Below are positions 8,184-17,132 of a DNA stretch of 64,000 nucleotides, piece by piece. Source of the stretch: an uncultured Draconibacterium sp. (GTDB lineage Bacteria > Bacteroidota > Bacteroidia > Bacteroidales > Prolixibacteraceae); the NCBI RefSeq assembly GCF_913063105.1, contig NZ_CAJXYQ010000010.1, positions 82,449 through 146,448 of the forward strand, given 5' to 3'. The notes under the pieces are model-generated. The model was not told where the DNA came from. It worked only from the letters and a program-made list of their open reading frames with translations, and did not search any database. Position 1 is the stretch's first letter, and each line of letters starts with the position of its first letter. A program made the position numbers and the translations under genes.

Positions 8184-10472
8184 TTATAAGCCACGTTTAT
8201 TAAACAGGATATAACCAAAGTTAAGCGTAACATAAATGTTGGTATTGCTTTTTTCGTAGTAATTTACCGATAGGCTTACAGGCCCTATTCCGGTTTGATA
8301 TACAAGCGACGCCATGCCTTGCAAATAGTAATTCTCGATAAAATTATCACTTTCAATTACGGAATAGTCGGGTTGTTCCAATTCTTCAAAAATAGGGCAG
8401 AAACCGTAAGCTTCAAGGCGTAAGTGCATCTCCGGAGTAAAGTTGTAAATCGCTTTCAGGCCGCCGGCAACATATTTATTGGAGTAAAATTGGTCGATAA
8501 ACAACGATTTGCTGTGTGGCGTTGGTGTAAACCCTGTTGCTGCTAATTTTGTAGATCGGTAGGTTTTAAACAAATCCTTTGAGCTGAGGTAACTTTGAAT
8601 GTGTGTACCCAAAACCAACTTTTTACTTAAGGAGAAGTAACGAAGTGCATGAGCTTCAAGCTGGAAGTACCGGTGCTTTTCGGGCGACATGGAATAAGCC
8701 GAAGTGCTGTTGCCTGCTTTGTATTGCTCTTCGCCCATTACAAAGCTGCCTTCAACTCCACGGTGGGCACCTTCGGTGGCGTATTGTTTGTAATTCAACG
8801 AATTATTTTCAAAACCAACTTTGCTCACAAAAGCATTAAATTTCGAATTGTTGGGGTCGCTACTATTGTTCGATTCTTCGGTTTGATAATACTGATTACT
8901 GGCTACAGAGTAGGCGAGTCCACCATACATTTTGCTGTGTAAACCAAGTGGGAAACCGGTTTCCACTCTAAAACTCGATTCGTCTTTAATAATATAAGGT
9001 TCGCGCACATCTTCAAAAATAAGCTCGGTACTCGACGAAAAATAGTCCCAACGGTTAAATGTAAGGTACGATTCAAGATAAAACGGCAGGGAGGTGGGGT
9101 AGTCGATTCGTCCGCCCAGTTTAAACGAACTGTAAAACCGTCCGAAATACAGGTTTGAATGCAGGGAGTAAGCCCTACTGTTGTAGGCCCTGTAATTTAT
9201 TGCCGCAAATCCCTGGTTAATGGGTTTTGTAGAAATATTGCCACCAATACTCAAGTCCATACGTTTTTCAGGTTCAACAATTAAATGCAGGTCAAAATAT
9301 CCGGTGTTTTGGTTGTAACGCGTTATTGGTTGAATTGATTTTAACTGCTCATCGGCAACCAGTTTAAAATATTCGGTTTTTAATGTAGAGAGGGGCACCA
9401 CATTGTTGCGGTGTTTTATACTCTGAATAATAAATTGGCGCTGCATGGGGTCGGTAACGCCTTCAACCTGAATGTTTTGAAAGTATAGTTCAGGTTTCTT
9501 CTTATTAAAATTGTTACGTTTTGCCTGTACTTCTTTTTGGGGAACTCTTCGGTTTACAATTTGTTTAATGCCTTCAAGCGCTTCGAGAGCTGTTTTTTCT
9601 CCCCTCGAAAGTACATTTTCTATTTTATGAAAATCGAGTAAGCCCACATCATCAAACTTGGTTTCCAGTAAAATGCCGTCAGATGGATCTATTTCAAAAT
9701 TTGTTGGACGCATAACCATGTTTGATATTTGTTGCATAACATCGTCGGAGTCGGCAGCTTTCACGTCATCAGCAACCTTATGGCCAATTATGATATCGGG
9801 GTTAAAAATTTCCTTCATGTAATCGGTTGGGAAGTTATTTAGCAAACCCCCGTCAAAAAGCAGTTTCCCATCAATCTTTATGGGTTTAAAATACAAGGGC
9901 ACAGTCATCGATGCGCGTATTGCATTTCCCAGATCGCCATTACGCAACACCAACGGTTCGCTATTATTAACATCGGCAGCAATGCAGAAAAAAGGAATCA
10001 TGAGTTGGTTAAAATCGTAATTACAGGCAGCACTGGTAGCAGCCGTTAGCTCCATAAAAGCAAAATCCATTTGTTCGCCCGGAATGATATTGGTGGGTGG
10101 TAGAATTTTTACTTTTTCATCTTTTTTGGCCACGCGTAACTGAATCCATGTAGGGTCTTCCTCCTGCCGTTTAAAATAATAACGATATTCGCGTTGTATT
10201 TTCCCGGTCGACCAAAAATAAAAATCATCCGATTTAAATAATTCTTCCATTTCGTCGGCAGAATAACCGGCAGCATAAAGTCCGCCAATAATGGCTCCTA
10301 TTGAAGTCCCAGAAATATAATCGATTGGAATATCGTTTTCTTCCAATGCACGAATTACGCCAATATGTGCCATGCCCTTTGCTCCGCCACCACTCAGCAC
10401 AAGCCCTACCGATTGTGCCTGTGTTTGCAGCACAACTATAGTAAAAAGAATTAGAAGAAGTGGCTTTTTCAT
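8184..10472 (-). CDS. Patatin-like phospholipase with a BamA-type outer-membrane barrel (PlpD-like)
   Basis: A 762-aa protein with signal peptide, a patatin domain (oxyanion-hole GGGAKGMAHIG about residue 28, nucleophile elbow GTSIG about 60, catalytic Asp in DGGLLNNFP about 205), a POTRA-like region (about 325-400) and a C-terminal 16-strand-type beta-barrel. This is the type V-d arrangement known from PlpD and common in Bacteroidetes. The Ser-Asp dyad is intact, so lipase activity is expected; the native lipid is unknown. It is transcribed alone and converges on the PAS gene. Confidence 0.93.
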   Translation of the reverse strand: MKKPLLLILFTIVVLQTQAQSVGLVLSGGGAKGMAHIGVIRALEENDIPIDYISGTSIGAIIGGLYAAGYSADEMEELFKSDDFYFWSTGKIQREYRYYFKRQEEDPTWIQLRVAKKDEKVKILPPTNIIPGEQMDFAFMELTAATSAACNYDFNQLMIPFFCIAADVNNSEPLVLRNGDLGNAIRASMTVPLYFKPIKIDGKLLFDGGLLNNFPTDYMKEIFNPDIIIGHKVADDVKAADSDDVMQQISNMVMRPTNFEIDPSDGILLETKFDDVGLLDFHKIENVLSRGEKTALEALEGIKQIVNRRVPQKEVQAKRNNFNKKKPELYFQNIQVEGVTDPMQRQFIIQSIKHRNNVVPLSTLKTEYFKLVADEQLKSIQPITRYNQNTGYFDLHLIVEPEKRMDLSIGGNISTKPINQGFAAINYRAYNSRAYSLHSNLYFGRFYSSFKLGGRIDYPTSLPFYLESYLTFNRWDYFSSSTELIFEDVREPYIIKDESSFRVETGFPLGLHSKMYGGLAYSVASNQYYQTEESNNSSDPNNSKFNAFVSKVGFENNSLNYKQYATEGAHRGVEGSFVMGEEQYKAGNSTSAYSMSPEKHRYFQLEAHALRYFSLSKKLVLGTHIQSYLSSKDLFKTYRSTKLAATGFTPTPHSKSLFIDQFYSNKYVAGGLKAIYNFTPEMHLRLEAYGFCPIFEELEQPDYSVIESDNFIENYYLQGMASLVYQTGIGPVSLSVNYYEKSNTNIYVTLNFGYILFNKRGL

Positions 10473-10498
10473 TTGTTGTGTTGTTTTCTGAACGCTAT

Positions 10499-10506
10499 CA
10501 AATTTA
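10499..10506 (-). promoter_or_regulatory. -7 box for the patatin/BamA gene
   Basis: On the reverse strand TAAATTTG fits TAnnTTTG, 26 nt before the ATG at 10472. No good -33 box. Confidence 0.4.
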
Positions 10507-10653
10507 CAAAAAACGATAGTTTGTTAAATAAACAAAACGCTAATTTTTTTGAAAATACGAACGATATTCAATTTTTTATATTTTACAAGACATGATTTTA
10601 TGGTTTAAAGTTGCTTTCTCGGTATATATTTTTCGTATGCACGCCATAATTAA

Positions 10654-10661
10654 TAATTTTG
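10654..10661 (+). promoter_or_regulatory. -7 box for the secreted esterase gene
   Basis: TAATTTTG fits TAnnTTTG, 24 nt before the ATG at 10686; a TTTC sequence at 10631-10634 sits at the expected -33 distance (19 bp). Confidence 0.45.
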
Positions 10662-10685
10662 CAGAAAATAGAAGAAACCTGAATC

Positions 10686-11549
10686 ATGAAAAAATTGCTC
10701 TTTTTTATCATTTTTTGCCTTTGCATTTCTACTGGATATGCGCAAAGTGGCAAAGTTTTAGAATCGTTAAAATTTGAAAGTAAGGTTGTGGATTACCCCG
10801 TAGCGTATTCTGTTTATTTACCACCCGATTATGAAAGCTCGAACAGGAGTTACCCGGTACTGTATCTTTTACATGGCTATTCTGACGATGAAACCGGATG
10901 GATTCAGTTTGGGGAGGCAAACAGTATAGCCGACCGCGGAATTGTTGCCGGTGATTTTCCGCCTTGCATTATTGTTATGCCCGACGGTAAAGTATCGTGG
11001 TATGTAAATAGTGCCGATGGAAAGGATCGCTGGGAAGATATGTTTATACAGGAGTTTATTCCTTTTGTCGAGCAGAAGTATCGAATTCGTCAGAAGAAAG
11101 AATTCAGGGCGATAGCCGGATTATCAATGGGAGGTAATGGTGCCTTACTGTTGGCGATGAAACATACAGATTTATTTTCGTCGTGTGTTGCCATGAGTGC
11201 CGGCACATTTACCGATGAAGAGATTCTTGCCAATGATAAATACGATCATTATTTTGGTTCGATTTACGGTGCCAAAAAAGAAAACGCTGTGAGCGAGCAC
11301 TGGAAAGCTAACAGCCCGTTACATTTGCTCGATACGGTGGATAAATTAAAGCTTAACTCGGTGCGCTGGTATATTGATTGTGGCGATGATGATTTCTTGT
11401 ATAAAGGCAACGCTGCACTCCATGTAAAAATGAAAGATTTGGGGATTCAGCATGAATTTAGAGTGCGCAACGGAGGTCATGAATGGAGCTATTGGCGAAC
11501 AGGACTTTTCGATGGACTTCAGTTTATTTCGGCAAAATTCAGGAGATAA
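10686..11549 (+). CDS. Secreted esterase of the esterase D / feruloyl-esterase-like family
   Basis: A 287-aa alpha/beta hydrolase with a signal peptide (LLFFIIFCLCISTGYAQ). It shows the esterase_D (PF00756) layout: YPVLYLLHGYSDDETGW near residue 56, the nucleophile elbow AGLSMGGNGALLLAMK near 145, DCGDDDFLY near 235 (acid) and the catalytic His in NGGHEWSYWR near 265. Such proteins cleave ester-linked acyl or feruloyl groups from polysaccharides or short esters in the periplasm. The exact substrate is not deducible. It precedes another secreted gene in the same direction, about 60 nt away. Confidence 0.9.
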   Translation: MKKLLFFIIFCLCISTGYAQSGKVLESLKFESKVVDYPVAYSVYLPPDYESSNRSYPVLYLLHGYSDDETGWIQFGEANSIADRGIVAGDFPPCIIVMPDGKVSWYVNSADGKDRWEDMFIQEFIPFVEQKYRIRQKKEFRAIAGLSMGGNGALLLAMKHTDLFSSCVAMSAGTFTDEEILANDKYDHYFGSIYGAKKENAVSEHWKANSPLHLLDTVDKLKLNSVRWYIDCGDDDFLYKGNAALHVKMKDLGIQHEFRVRNGGHEWSYWRTGLFDGLQFISAKFRR

Positions 11550-11609
11550 TTAAGGGGAAAAGCGTTTTGTGTTGTTCATAAAAGAGAAACACTTTATTAA
11601 ATTACAATT

Positions 11610-12989
11610 TTGAAAAAGCTTTTTGCCATACTCTTTTTTATTGGCCTGACCGTTTTTTGTGAGGCTCAATCTCAATCAAAGCCTGATTTCGTTTGGGGAA
11701 ATTCATTTTACTACAATACCTGTATTGGCGATACCATTCGATTTAAAAATGCCGATGTTGTTTTGCTGGCTACAAATAATCAGTTTAACACAATTAAGTT
11801 GAATAATGATACGCTTGTTTTGAAAGTGAGCAGGCGCAGTTTACCTGTTGTTTTTAAGGGAATTAGAATATTTGTTGCTGATAATAAAAATGTGAAAGAT
11901 ATTGCCTGCAATGCGCAGGTTCATAGTTTGTTAACTTCAGATGCATTGATCTGTTTATCCGATGCATCTGCCAAAATGCTTCCTTTCAACTCCTTTACGT
12001 TTCCGGTGAGTTATAACGATGGCTTTAACTGGAATATGAATGAAGACAATCATATGTTTTCGTACTTAAGCCAAGCGTGTGCCAATTCAAAAAAACAGGG
12101 TTATTCGCACGAGGGAATTGGCCTGGCTTTAACCGATGCCCGCGGAGTTGAAAAGCATTGGCTTGTCGCAATGGAAAATAGCTCGGTGGTTTGGATTGAA
12201 AATAAGATTCCCGACCGGATGAACAAGGAGGCAGCCATTTTATTGCAAAGCGAATCAAACCCACAGCTGTATTATTTTTATCATCATTTGTACAAAAATA
12301 ATTTGGAAATAAAAGACGGGCAGCGAGTAAGACAAGGTCAATTGCTGGGTACTTGTTGGGGGGATGATACCTGGGGATTTGTTCAGTTGAGTTTGCTGAA
12401 AAGCGATACAATTCCAGCTTTTGCTGATTGTTTTGCCAATGCTGTAAATTTTTTCCCTCAGCTTTATGAGTTATATTTTAAAAATACCTTTCATTTTTCG
12501 CGAACGTTTACGCGCGGCAAAGTTGAGTTTGCCCGCTCGCCTGTAAGCAATGGAAATCAGAAAAATTTGCTGGCTTTTGAAGAATATGCAGGCATGGGAT
12601 GGCTTTTGGGGGCATGGAATGTAAGCGACAAAGTAATGGCATGCACGAAAGGAGAGCGTGGTAATGCAAGGCTCGGCAAAACTATGTTTAAACACACAAA
12701 AGCAGCATGTACCAATCCTGTTGATTATTATGATTTTGAAATAAATGTTAGGAATGGCGTTTACCGTATACGTGCGCAGGTAGGCGATTGCGAGCAAGCA
12801 TCCTGGCAAAAAGTAGTTTTTGAAGGAATTGAAGCTGTAACCTACGATTTGCCAGCGGGCGAACAAAAATGGACCAATGAACGCGTAGTTAAAGTAAACG
12901 ACAGAAGGTTAAGCGTTCGTATTTTTGTCGATCCAGAGGATAATAAAATTGCGGGCTTAAGCGAAATTGTCTTTCAGCAGGCCTATTAA
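11610..12989 (+). CDS. Secreted protein with a degenerate LytM-like segment
   Basis: 459 aa starting at TTG 11610, which gives a clean signal peptide (MKKLFAILFFIGLTVFCEAQ); no suitable ATG exists. Around residues 225-270 the sequence IKDGQRVRQGQLLGTCWGDD followed by FVQLSLL closely follows the core of M23 domains (biotinyl-like turn, then HLHF), but the zinc-binding histidines are absent. The last 110 residues look like a beta-sandwich of the malectin/galactose-binding kind (NGVYRIRAQVGDCE, then KVNDRRLSVRIFVD). I infer a non-catalytic wall- or glycan-binding protein. Not a family I can name. Confidence 0.8.
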   Translation: MKKLFAILFFIGLTVFCEAQSQSKPDFVWGNSFYYNTCIGDTIRFKNADVVLLATNNQFNTIKLNNDTLVLKVSRRSLPVVFKGIRIFVADNKNVKDIACNAQVHSLLTSDALICLSDASAKMLPFNSFTFPVSYNDGFNWNMNEDNHMFSYLSQACANSKKQGYSHEGIGLALTDARGVEKHWLVAMENSSVVWIENKIPDRMNKEAAILLQSESNPQLYYFYHHLYKNNLEIKDGQRVRQGQLLGTCWGDDTWGFVQLSLLKSDTIPAFADCFANAVNFFPQLYELYFKNTFHFSRTFTRGKVEFARSPVSNGNQKNLLAFEEYAGMGWLLGAWNVSDKVMACTKGERGNARLGKTMFKHTKAACTNPVDYYDFEINVRNGVYRIRAQVGDCEQASWQKVVFEGIEAVTYDLPAGEQKWTNERVVKVNDRRLSVRIFVDPEDNKIAGLSEIVFQQAY

Positions 12990-13783
12990 AAACGAATAGT
13001 CATGCCGGTTTTTACCTGGGTAGTGGTAAACGTTTGATAAAACTGTGCCAGCGCTGGAAGGGCTGTGCAGTGCGAGGGCAATACAATTTCAACTTTATTT
13101 TTCTGAAAATATTTAATGGTGTTTTGGGTTTGAACATCTTGCTTTTTAAGGTGAAAACCTCCAATTACTGCTCTTATTTCTTTTATTCCGGTAACAATTT
13201 TGGCATATTCGCAAATGTTACATATTCCGGAATGCGAGCAACCGGTTATAACTACCAACTGGTTGTTTACAATTGCAGCCAGCGCTGTATCATCAACAAT
13301 AAAGTCATCTGTACCATCAGCCAGCATAAAATCAGTGGTTAAGCTTTCAAAGTTATTTTTGCGTGGAATTTCGCCCAGGAAATAGAGATTATTGCTTAGC
13401 TTTAATGATGTAGAACTCTCTGTTAGATCAAAATTCTGCAAAGCCTGTTTACGTGATATTTTAAGACCAACAGGGGTGTGGTCAGCTTTTCTAAACCGTT
13501 TTGAAAAACTTGCCGGATGCGTGAACAGCTGTTTGTTGCTCAGGTGAATTAACCCATCGCCATGATCCCAGTGTCCGTGGCTTAGTACCACTTTATTTAC
13601 ATCATTGCCGATATCTATTTTTAGTTTTCCGGCGTTTTGTAAAAAAACGTCAGAATGCCCCGTGTCAAATAAAATTTGTTCTTCATCAATTTCAATTAAA
13701 TAAGACAATCCGTGTTCGGCCAAAAATTTACCTCCGGCCACATTTTCAGTTAAAATAGTTATTGTCATATTTTCGGCTTGCAT
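12986..13783 (-). CDS. MBL-fold metallo-hydrolase
   Basis: A 265-aa metallo-beta-lactamase-fold enzyme: the metal motif HGHWDHGDG about residue 70, later ligands in TGCSHSGICN (about 190) and GGFHL (about 220), and VLPSHCT near the end. This pattern matches the group annotated as methyltetrahydromethanopterin-related phosphate-synthase-like MBL proteins, whose true substrates are mostly unknown. An in-frame ATG at 13768 is an alternative start that matches the usual N-terminus better. Its 3' end overlaps the convergent secreted-protein gene by 4 nt. Confidence 0.88.
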   Translation of the reverse strand: MQAENMTITILTENVAGGKFLAEHGLSYLIEIDEEQILFDTGHSDVFLQNAGKLKIDIGNDVNKVVLSHGHWDHGDGLIHLSNKQLFTHPASFSKRFRKADHTPVGLKISRKQALQNFDLTESSTSLKLSNNLYFLGEIPRKNNFESLTTDFMLADGTDDFIVDDTALAAIVNNQLVVITGCSHSGICNICEYAKIVTGIKEIRAVIGGFHLKKQDVQTQNTIKYFQKNKVEIVLPSHCTALPALAQFYQTFTTTQVKTGMTIRF

Positions 13784-13951
13784 GGTCTGTTTTTATGAAA
13801 AATAGTAATCATTTGTTTATAATTGGGTAAAGTTAGTTAAAATAATTTAGCCTGAATTACATTCTAATATTGACTCGCATTTGCTAATTATTTATTTTTA
13901 GATAATCAATAGAATTCTTAAGCATAACAAGTAATCAATAAATATTTTAAC

Positions 13952-14632
13952 ATGAGATTTTTAATTATTAGCATCATTTTATTATCAGTATTTTATTCAC
14001 ATGCCCAGGATTGTAAAGGTTTTATTCCTTATAAAACGGGAACAAAATGGGAAATTACCAACTACAATGCGAAAGGAAAACCAACAGGAAGAATAGCTTA
14101 CGAGTTGAAGAGTAAAGAAAATAACGCCGAAGGTTTGAAGTATACGGTGCAAATGACGTCGTATGACCAGAAAGATAATGAAACGTTTTCGAATACTTTT
14201 GAAGCCTGGTGTAAAAACGGTGTTTTTGAATTTGATATGAAACGGTTTATGAGTGGTGAATCGATGCAAATGTTTGGCAATACTGATTGCCAGATTGACG
14301 CGTCGGAAATGGAAATGCCTTCCATGTCGGCTGCTGCCGGCACAGTATTAAAAGATGCATCGCTGGCAATTTCAACTTCAGGAGGAATTGGCTTGAATAT
14401 GACTGTTGATATTAGCGACCGAAAAGTTGAAGCAAAAGAAAAAATTGAAACTCCTGCCGGAGTATTCGATTGTATTAAAATATCGCAATTGATTTCTACC
14501 AAAATGATGGTGAAAATTCAAGCCAAATCAATTGAATGGTATGCTGAAGGGGTTGGGATGGTTGCGTCAGAATCCTACAATAAAAAAGGGAAACTGATGG
14601 GAACAAGCAAACTTACCCGTTTTGAGAATTAG
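13952..14632 (+). CDS. Secreted TapB/DUF3108-like protein
   Basis: A 226-aa protein with signal peptide (MRFLIISIILLSVFYSHAQ) then a beta-rich domain beginning CKGFIPYKTGTKWEITNYN and ending with a WYAEGVGMVASESYNKKGK strand pair. This profile (PYKTGTKWEI start, KGVGMVKSE-type end) is typical of TapB-like/DUF3108-type extracytoplasmic proteins. The function is not known. It is followed by a convergent gene with a 4-nt overlap. Confidence 0.75.
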   Translation: MRFLIISIILLSVFYSHAQDCKGFIPYKTGTKWEITNYNAKGKPTGRIAYELKSKENNAEGLKYTVQMTSYDQKDNETFSNTFEAWCKNGVFEFDMKRFMSGESMQMFGNTDCQIDASEMEMPSMSAAAGTVLKDASLAISTSGGIGLNMTVDISDRKVEAKEKIETPAGVFDCIKISQLISTKMMVKIQAKSIEWYAEGVGMVASESYNKKGKLMGTSKLTRFEN

Positions 14633-15498
14633 GAGCAGGAAATAAAGTTCCAAAGTTTGCTTAATTCTTCATTAACAGGATGATCTGGTGCAAATTCGAC
14701 CACCGATTGTTCTTTTAGCATAGCTTCAACAAACAATTCGGAAAATGGAATTTTGCCAGAGAGCGGAATTCCATTTTCTTTTAAATAGGCCTCCACTTTC
14801 GAAGTAAAATCGGTGTTGATATCAAATTTGTTTATTGCGGCAAACAGGGGGACATTAAACGAACGTACGAGTTTTACCAAACGTTTGGCATCGTGTAATC
14901 CCGAAACTGTTGGTTCTATTATCAGTAAAACGGCATCGGTACCGGTAATTGAAGATATAGCTGTACATCCAATCCCCGGAGGACCGTCGTTAATAATAAA
15001 TTGAGCATTTTGTGCCAGTGCCAGTTCTTTCGATTTTTCTCTGATTTGAGTAACCAGTTTTCCCGAGTTTTCTTCTCCAGGTGCCATTTTTGCATGTACC
15101 ATGGTTCCAAAACGTGTTGTGGAAATAAACCAGCTGTTATTCAGGTTTTTGTTGGTTTTAATTGCATTTGCCGGACAAAGTCGTTCGCATAAACGGCACC
15201 CTTCACACTGAAAGGGATTAACTTCAGGCATACCACTTTCGTTTGTAAATATTGCCTCAAAGCGGCAAGCATCAAGACATAATCCACAATTTGTGCATTG
15301 GTCCGACAAAATTGTCGCTATCGACCCGCTATCAAATTGGTGTGATTCCTTAACTTCTGGTTTAAAAATTAAATGCAGGTCGGAGGCATCAACATCATTG
15401 TCGCAAAAAACAGCACTTTTGCATAAAGTTGCCAGGGCAGCAGTAATACTTGTTTTTCCGGCACCTCCTTTACCACTTAAAATTGTAATTTCTTTCAT
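14629..15498 (-). CDS. MinD/Mrp-like ATPase with inserted 2x[4Fe-4S] ferredoxin domain (second of the pair)
   Basis: A 289-aa SIMIBI-class P-loop protein: deviant Walker A SGKGGAGKTS at residues 8-17, an inserted ferredoxin-type unit with two CxxCxxC(x3)C sets (CTNCGLCLDAC about 69 and CEGCRLCERLC about 98), then INDGPPGIGCTAISSITG (Walker B region) and EPTVSGLHDAKRL. It is paralogous to the gene at 15522-16388, 23 nt upstream, forming a heteropair common in anaerobes beside NifX-like genes. Likely role, by relation to Mrp/NBP35 proteins: ATP-dependent handling of Fe-S clusters or cofactors. No experimental function is known to me. Confidence 0.9.
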   Translation of the reverse strand: MKEITILSGKGGAGKTSITAALATLCKSAVFCDNDVDASDLHLIFKPEVKESHQFDSGSIATILSDQCTNCGLCLDACRFEAIFTNESGMPEVNPFQCEGCRLCERLCPANAIKTNKNLNNSWFISTTRFGTMVHAKMAPGEENSGKLVTQIREKSKELALAQNAQFIINDGPPGIGCTAISSITGTDAVLLIIEPTVSGLHDAKRLVKLVRSFNVPLFAAINKFDINTDFTSKVEAYLKENGIPLSGKIPFSELFVEAMLKEQSVVEFAPDHPVNEELSKLWNFISCS

Positions 15499-15521
15499 CT
15501 AACTATATTGTTGCTCCCATG

Positions 15522-16388
15522 TCATGCACTCTGCAAAACCGGTTTTAATTGATCAATTATTGAGTTATAAGTCGTTTCTACCTCAATAGGAATCGACTCA
15601 AAAAGCTTACCTGTTGAATACCTTTTTGCATAATTTTTTGAAAAGGGAATCTCACCGAGTAAAGAAATATTGTTCTTTTTCAGGTAGCTAAATACCTTGT
15701 TGTTGCCTAATCCGGCCTTGTTAACTATAACGCCAAAAGGTTTTTTAAGATCGTCGAGCAACTCTACTGTAAGTTTTAAATCGTGCAAGCCAAAAGGTGT
15801 TGGTTCTGTTACTAAAATTACATAGTCTGCTGTTGCAACTGTTTCTACCACAGGGCAACTGGTTCCGGGAGGAGCATCCAAAAGTGTAATTCCTGTTTCT
15901 TGTATTTGTTGTTTTTTTAACTGTTTTATTAGTGCCGTTTGCATTGCCGAGCCTATTTCCAGGCGACCCTCGGCAACCGATTCGCCCTGCGGGGTAGTGT
16001 ATTCCGAGAGATTTCCGAGTGGCCTCTGTACAGATTTAATGGCATTAAACTCGCAGGCTTCAAAACATGCTCCGCACGAATGACACAGGTCGTAATTAAC
16101 TTCGGTAAAATGCAGTTTTTTCACAATACTTATTGCATTAAATTCGCACCATTCTACACATTTTTTACAGAAAGTACATTTCTCTCCATCTATTTCCGGT
16201 ACTTCAGTAAATACCGGTGTGTCTGTTTTTAGTATTGCTCCCGGAAAGAACAAAAGACTGTTGGGTTCTTCTACGTCACAATCGATAAGTTTAACCTTAT
16301 TGTATTTTTTAGTTAAAAAATGAAGCAGGTTAACACTAACCGTTGTTTTTCCTGTGCCGCCTTTGCCGCTTGCTATTGCAATTTGCAT
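15522..16388 (-). CDS. MinD/Mrp-like ATPase with inserted 2x[4Fe-4S] ferredoxin domain (first of the pair)
   Basis: 288 aa with the same plan as its neighbour: Walker A SGKGGTGKTTVSVNL at residues 7-21, Cys sets CTFCKKCVEWC (about 72) and CHSCGACFEAC (about 101), LLDAPPGTSCPVVETVATAD (about 165) and EPTPFGLHDLKLTVELL. The pair probably acts as a heterodimer. Its ATG lies only about 14 nt past the T-run of an intrinsic terminator that ends the upstream NifX genes, and I find no -7 box in between, so expression may depend on read-through. Confidence 0.9.
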   Translation of the reverse strand: MQIAIASGKGGTGKTTVSVNLLHFLTKKYNKVKLIDCDVEEPNSLLFFPGAILKTDTPVFTEVPEIDGEKCTFCKKCVEWCEFNAISIVKKLHFTEVNYDLCHSCGACFEACEFNAIKSVQRPLGNLSEYTTPQGESVAEGRLEIGSAMQTALIKQLKKQQIQETGITLLDAPPGTSCPVVETVATADYVILVTEPTPFGLHDLKLTVELLDDLKKPFGVIVNKAGLGNNKVFSYLKKNNISLLGEIPFSKNYAKRYSTGKLFESIPIEVETTYNSIIDQLKPVLQSA

Positions 16389-16401
16389 AAAAATTTGCTT
16401 T

Positions 16402-16433
16402 AAAAAATTCCCCGGAGTGTTTCTCCGGGGAAT
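16402..16433 (-). terminator. Strong intrinsic terminator between the NifX genes and the ATPase pair
   Basis: Perfect 11-bp arms ATTCCCCGGAG/CTCCGGGGAAT with a 5-nt loop; on the reverse strand it is followed by six T. It is oriented to stop transcription coming from 16542 and sits directly before the ATPase gene start at 16388. Confidence 0.85.
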
Positions 16434-16541
16434 ACCGATTTAGTAGCTAACTCCGAGTACCTATAAATAATTAAAAACTCAGAAAGCGCTCTTTTCCATT
16501 TGCGCGTATTGTACTATTGTTGTGTTTTTTATAAATGTTTT

Positions 16542-16883
16542 TTAGTGATCGCAGTAATTGGCTGTAAACTCAATTGATTTCTCGATAAAACCAAGCGCTA
16601 ATTCCGAAGCACTTAATTTTGGTGCACCTACGAAAACATTTACGTCGTTGTAATTAAATATCTGGATAGCTTTGTGTCCCATTCCTCCGGCAAGAACGTC
16701 GGTAACGCCTTTCCCTGCAAGCCATTTTGGTAAAACACCCGGCTCATGGGGAGGAGGAGTAACGTTTTCTTCCTTTACTATTTTCCCATTTTCAATATCA
16801 ATCAATGCAAAATATTTGCAATGTCCGAAATGTCCGTCTAATATCCCGTTTTCATCAACAGGAACCGCAATTTTTTTCTTCAT
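16542..16883 (-). CDS. NifX/NifB-type iron-molybdenum cofactor-binding-like protein
   Basis: A 113-aa protein with the NifX/NafY fold: KIAVPVDENGILDGHFGHCKYFALIDI at the N-terminus, PPPHEPGVLPKWLAGKGVT in the middle and GGMGHKAIQIFNYNDVNVFVGA. His and Cys at the first loop (GHFGHCKYF) are candidate metal-cluster ligands. In nitrogen fixers this family carries Fe-S/FeMo-co precursors; outside them the cargo is unknown. No nif structural genes are present here, so it likely works with the neighbouring Fe-S ATPases. Confidence 0.9.
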   Translation of the reverse strand: MKKKIAVPVDENGILDGHFGHCKYFALIDIENGKIVKEENVTPPPHEPGVLPKWLAGKGVTDVLAGGMGHKAIQIFNYNDVNVFVGAPKLSASELALGFIEKSIEFTANYCDH

Positions 16884-16900
16884 ATCGTGAAATAACCTGA

Positions 16901-17128
16901 TTATTTTTTCATTCGACCGAAACCCATACCCCGGCCTCTTCTGTTACCTCGCCCACTGTTTGTTATAACTGTTTCGTCGCTGCTTTGATTGCGGAACCTG
17001 AAACCTCTTCCTCCTCGGCGACCAAAATTCATTACCTGTTCTGCATTTTCAGCAGAGTTGCACCTTCCTTGTTTTCTTCCGGTTTGAGCTCCTTGGCCCA
17101 TTGGTCCGGTTTGATCTAGTCCTGGCAT
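16901..17128 (-). CDS. DUF5320-type small protein (MPGxDxTGPMGxG motif)
   Basis: 75 aa beginning MPGLDQTGPMGQGAQTGRKQ, the hallmark of DUF5320 proteins, followed by a Cys and then an Arg/Gly-rich tail with several RGRG/GFGR repeats. ATG 17128 lies 4 nt after the previous stop; a TTG at 17146 would add six residues without support. These proteins regularly sit beside NifX-like and MinD-like Fe-S ATPase genes; function unknown. Confidence 0.82.
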   Translation of the reverse strand: MPGLDQTGPMGQGAQTGRKQGRCNSAENAEQVMNFGRRGGRGFRFRNQSSDETVITNSGRGNRRGRGMGFGRMKK

Positions 17129-17132
17129 CTCG

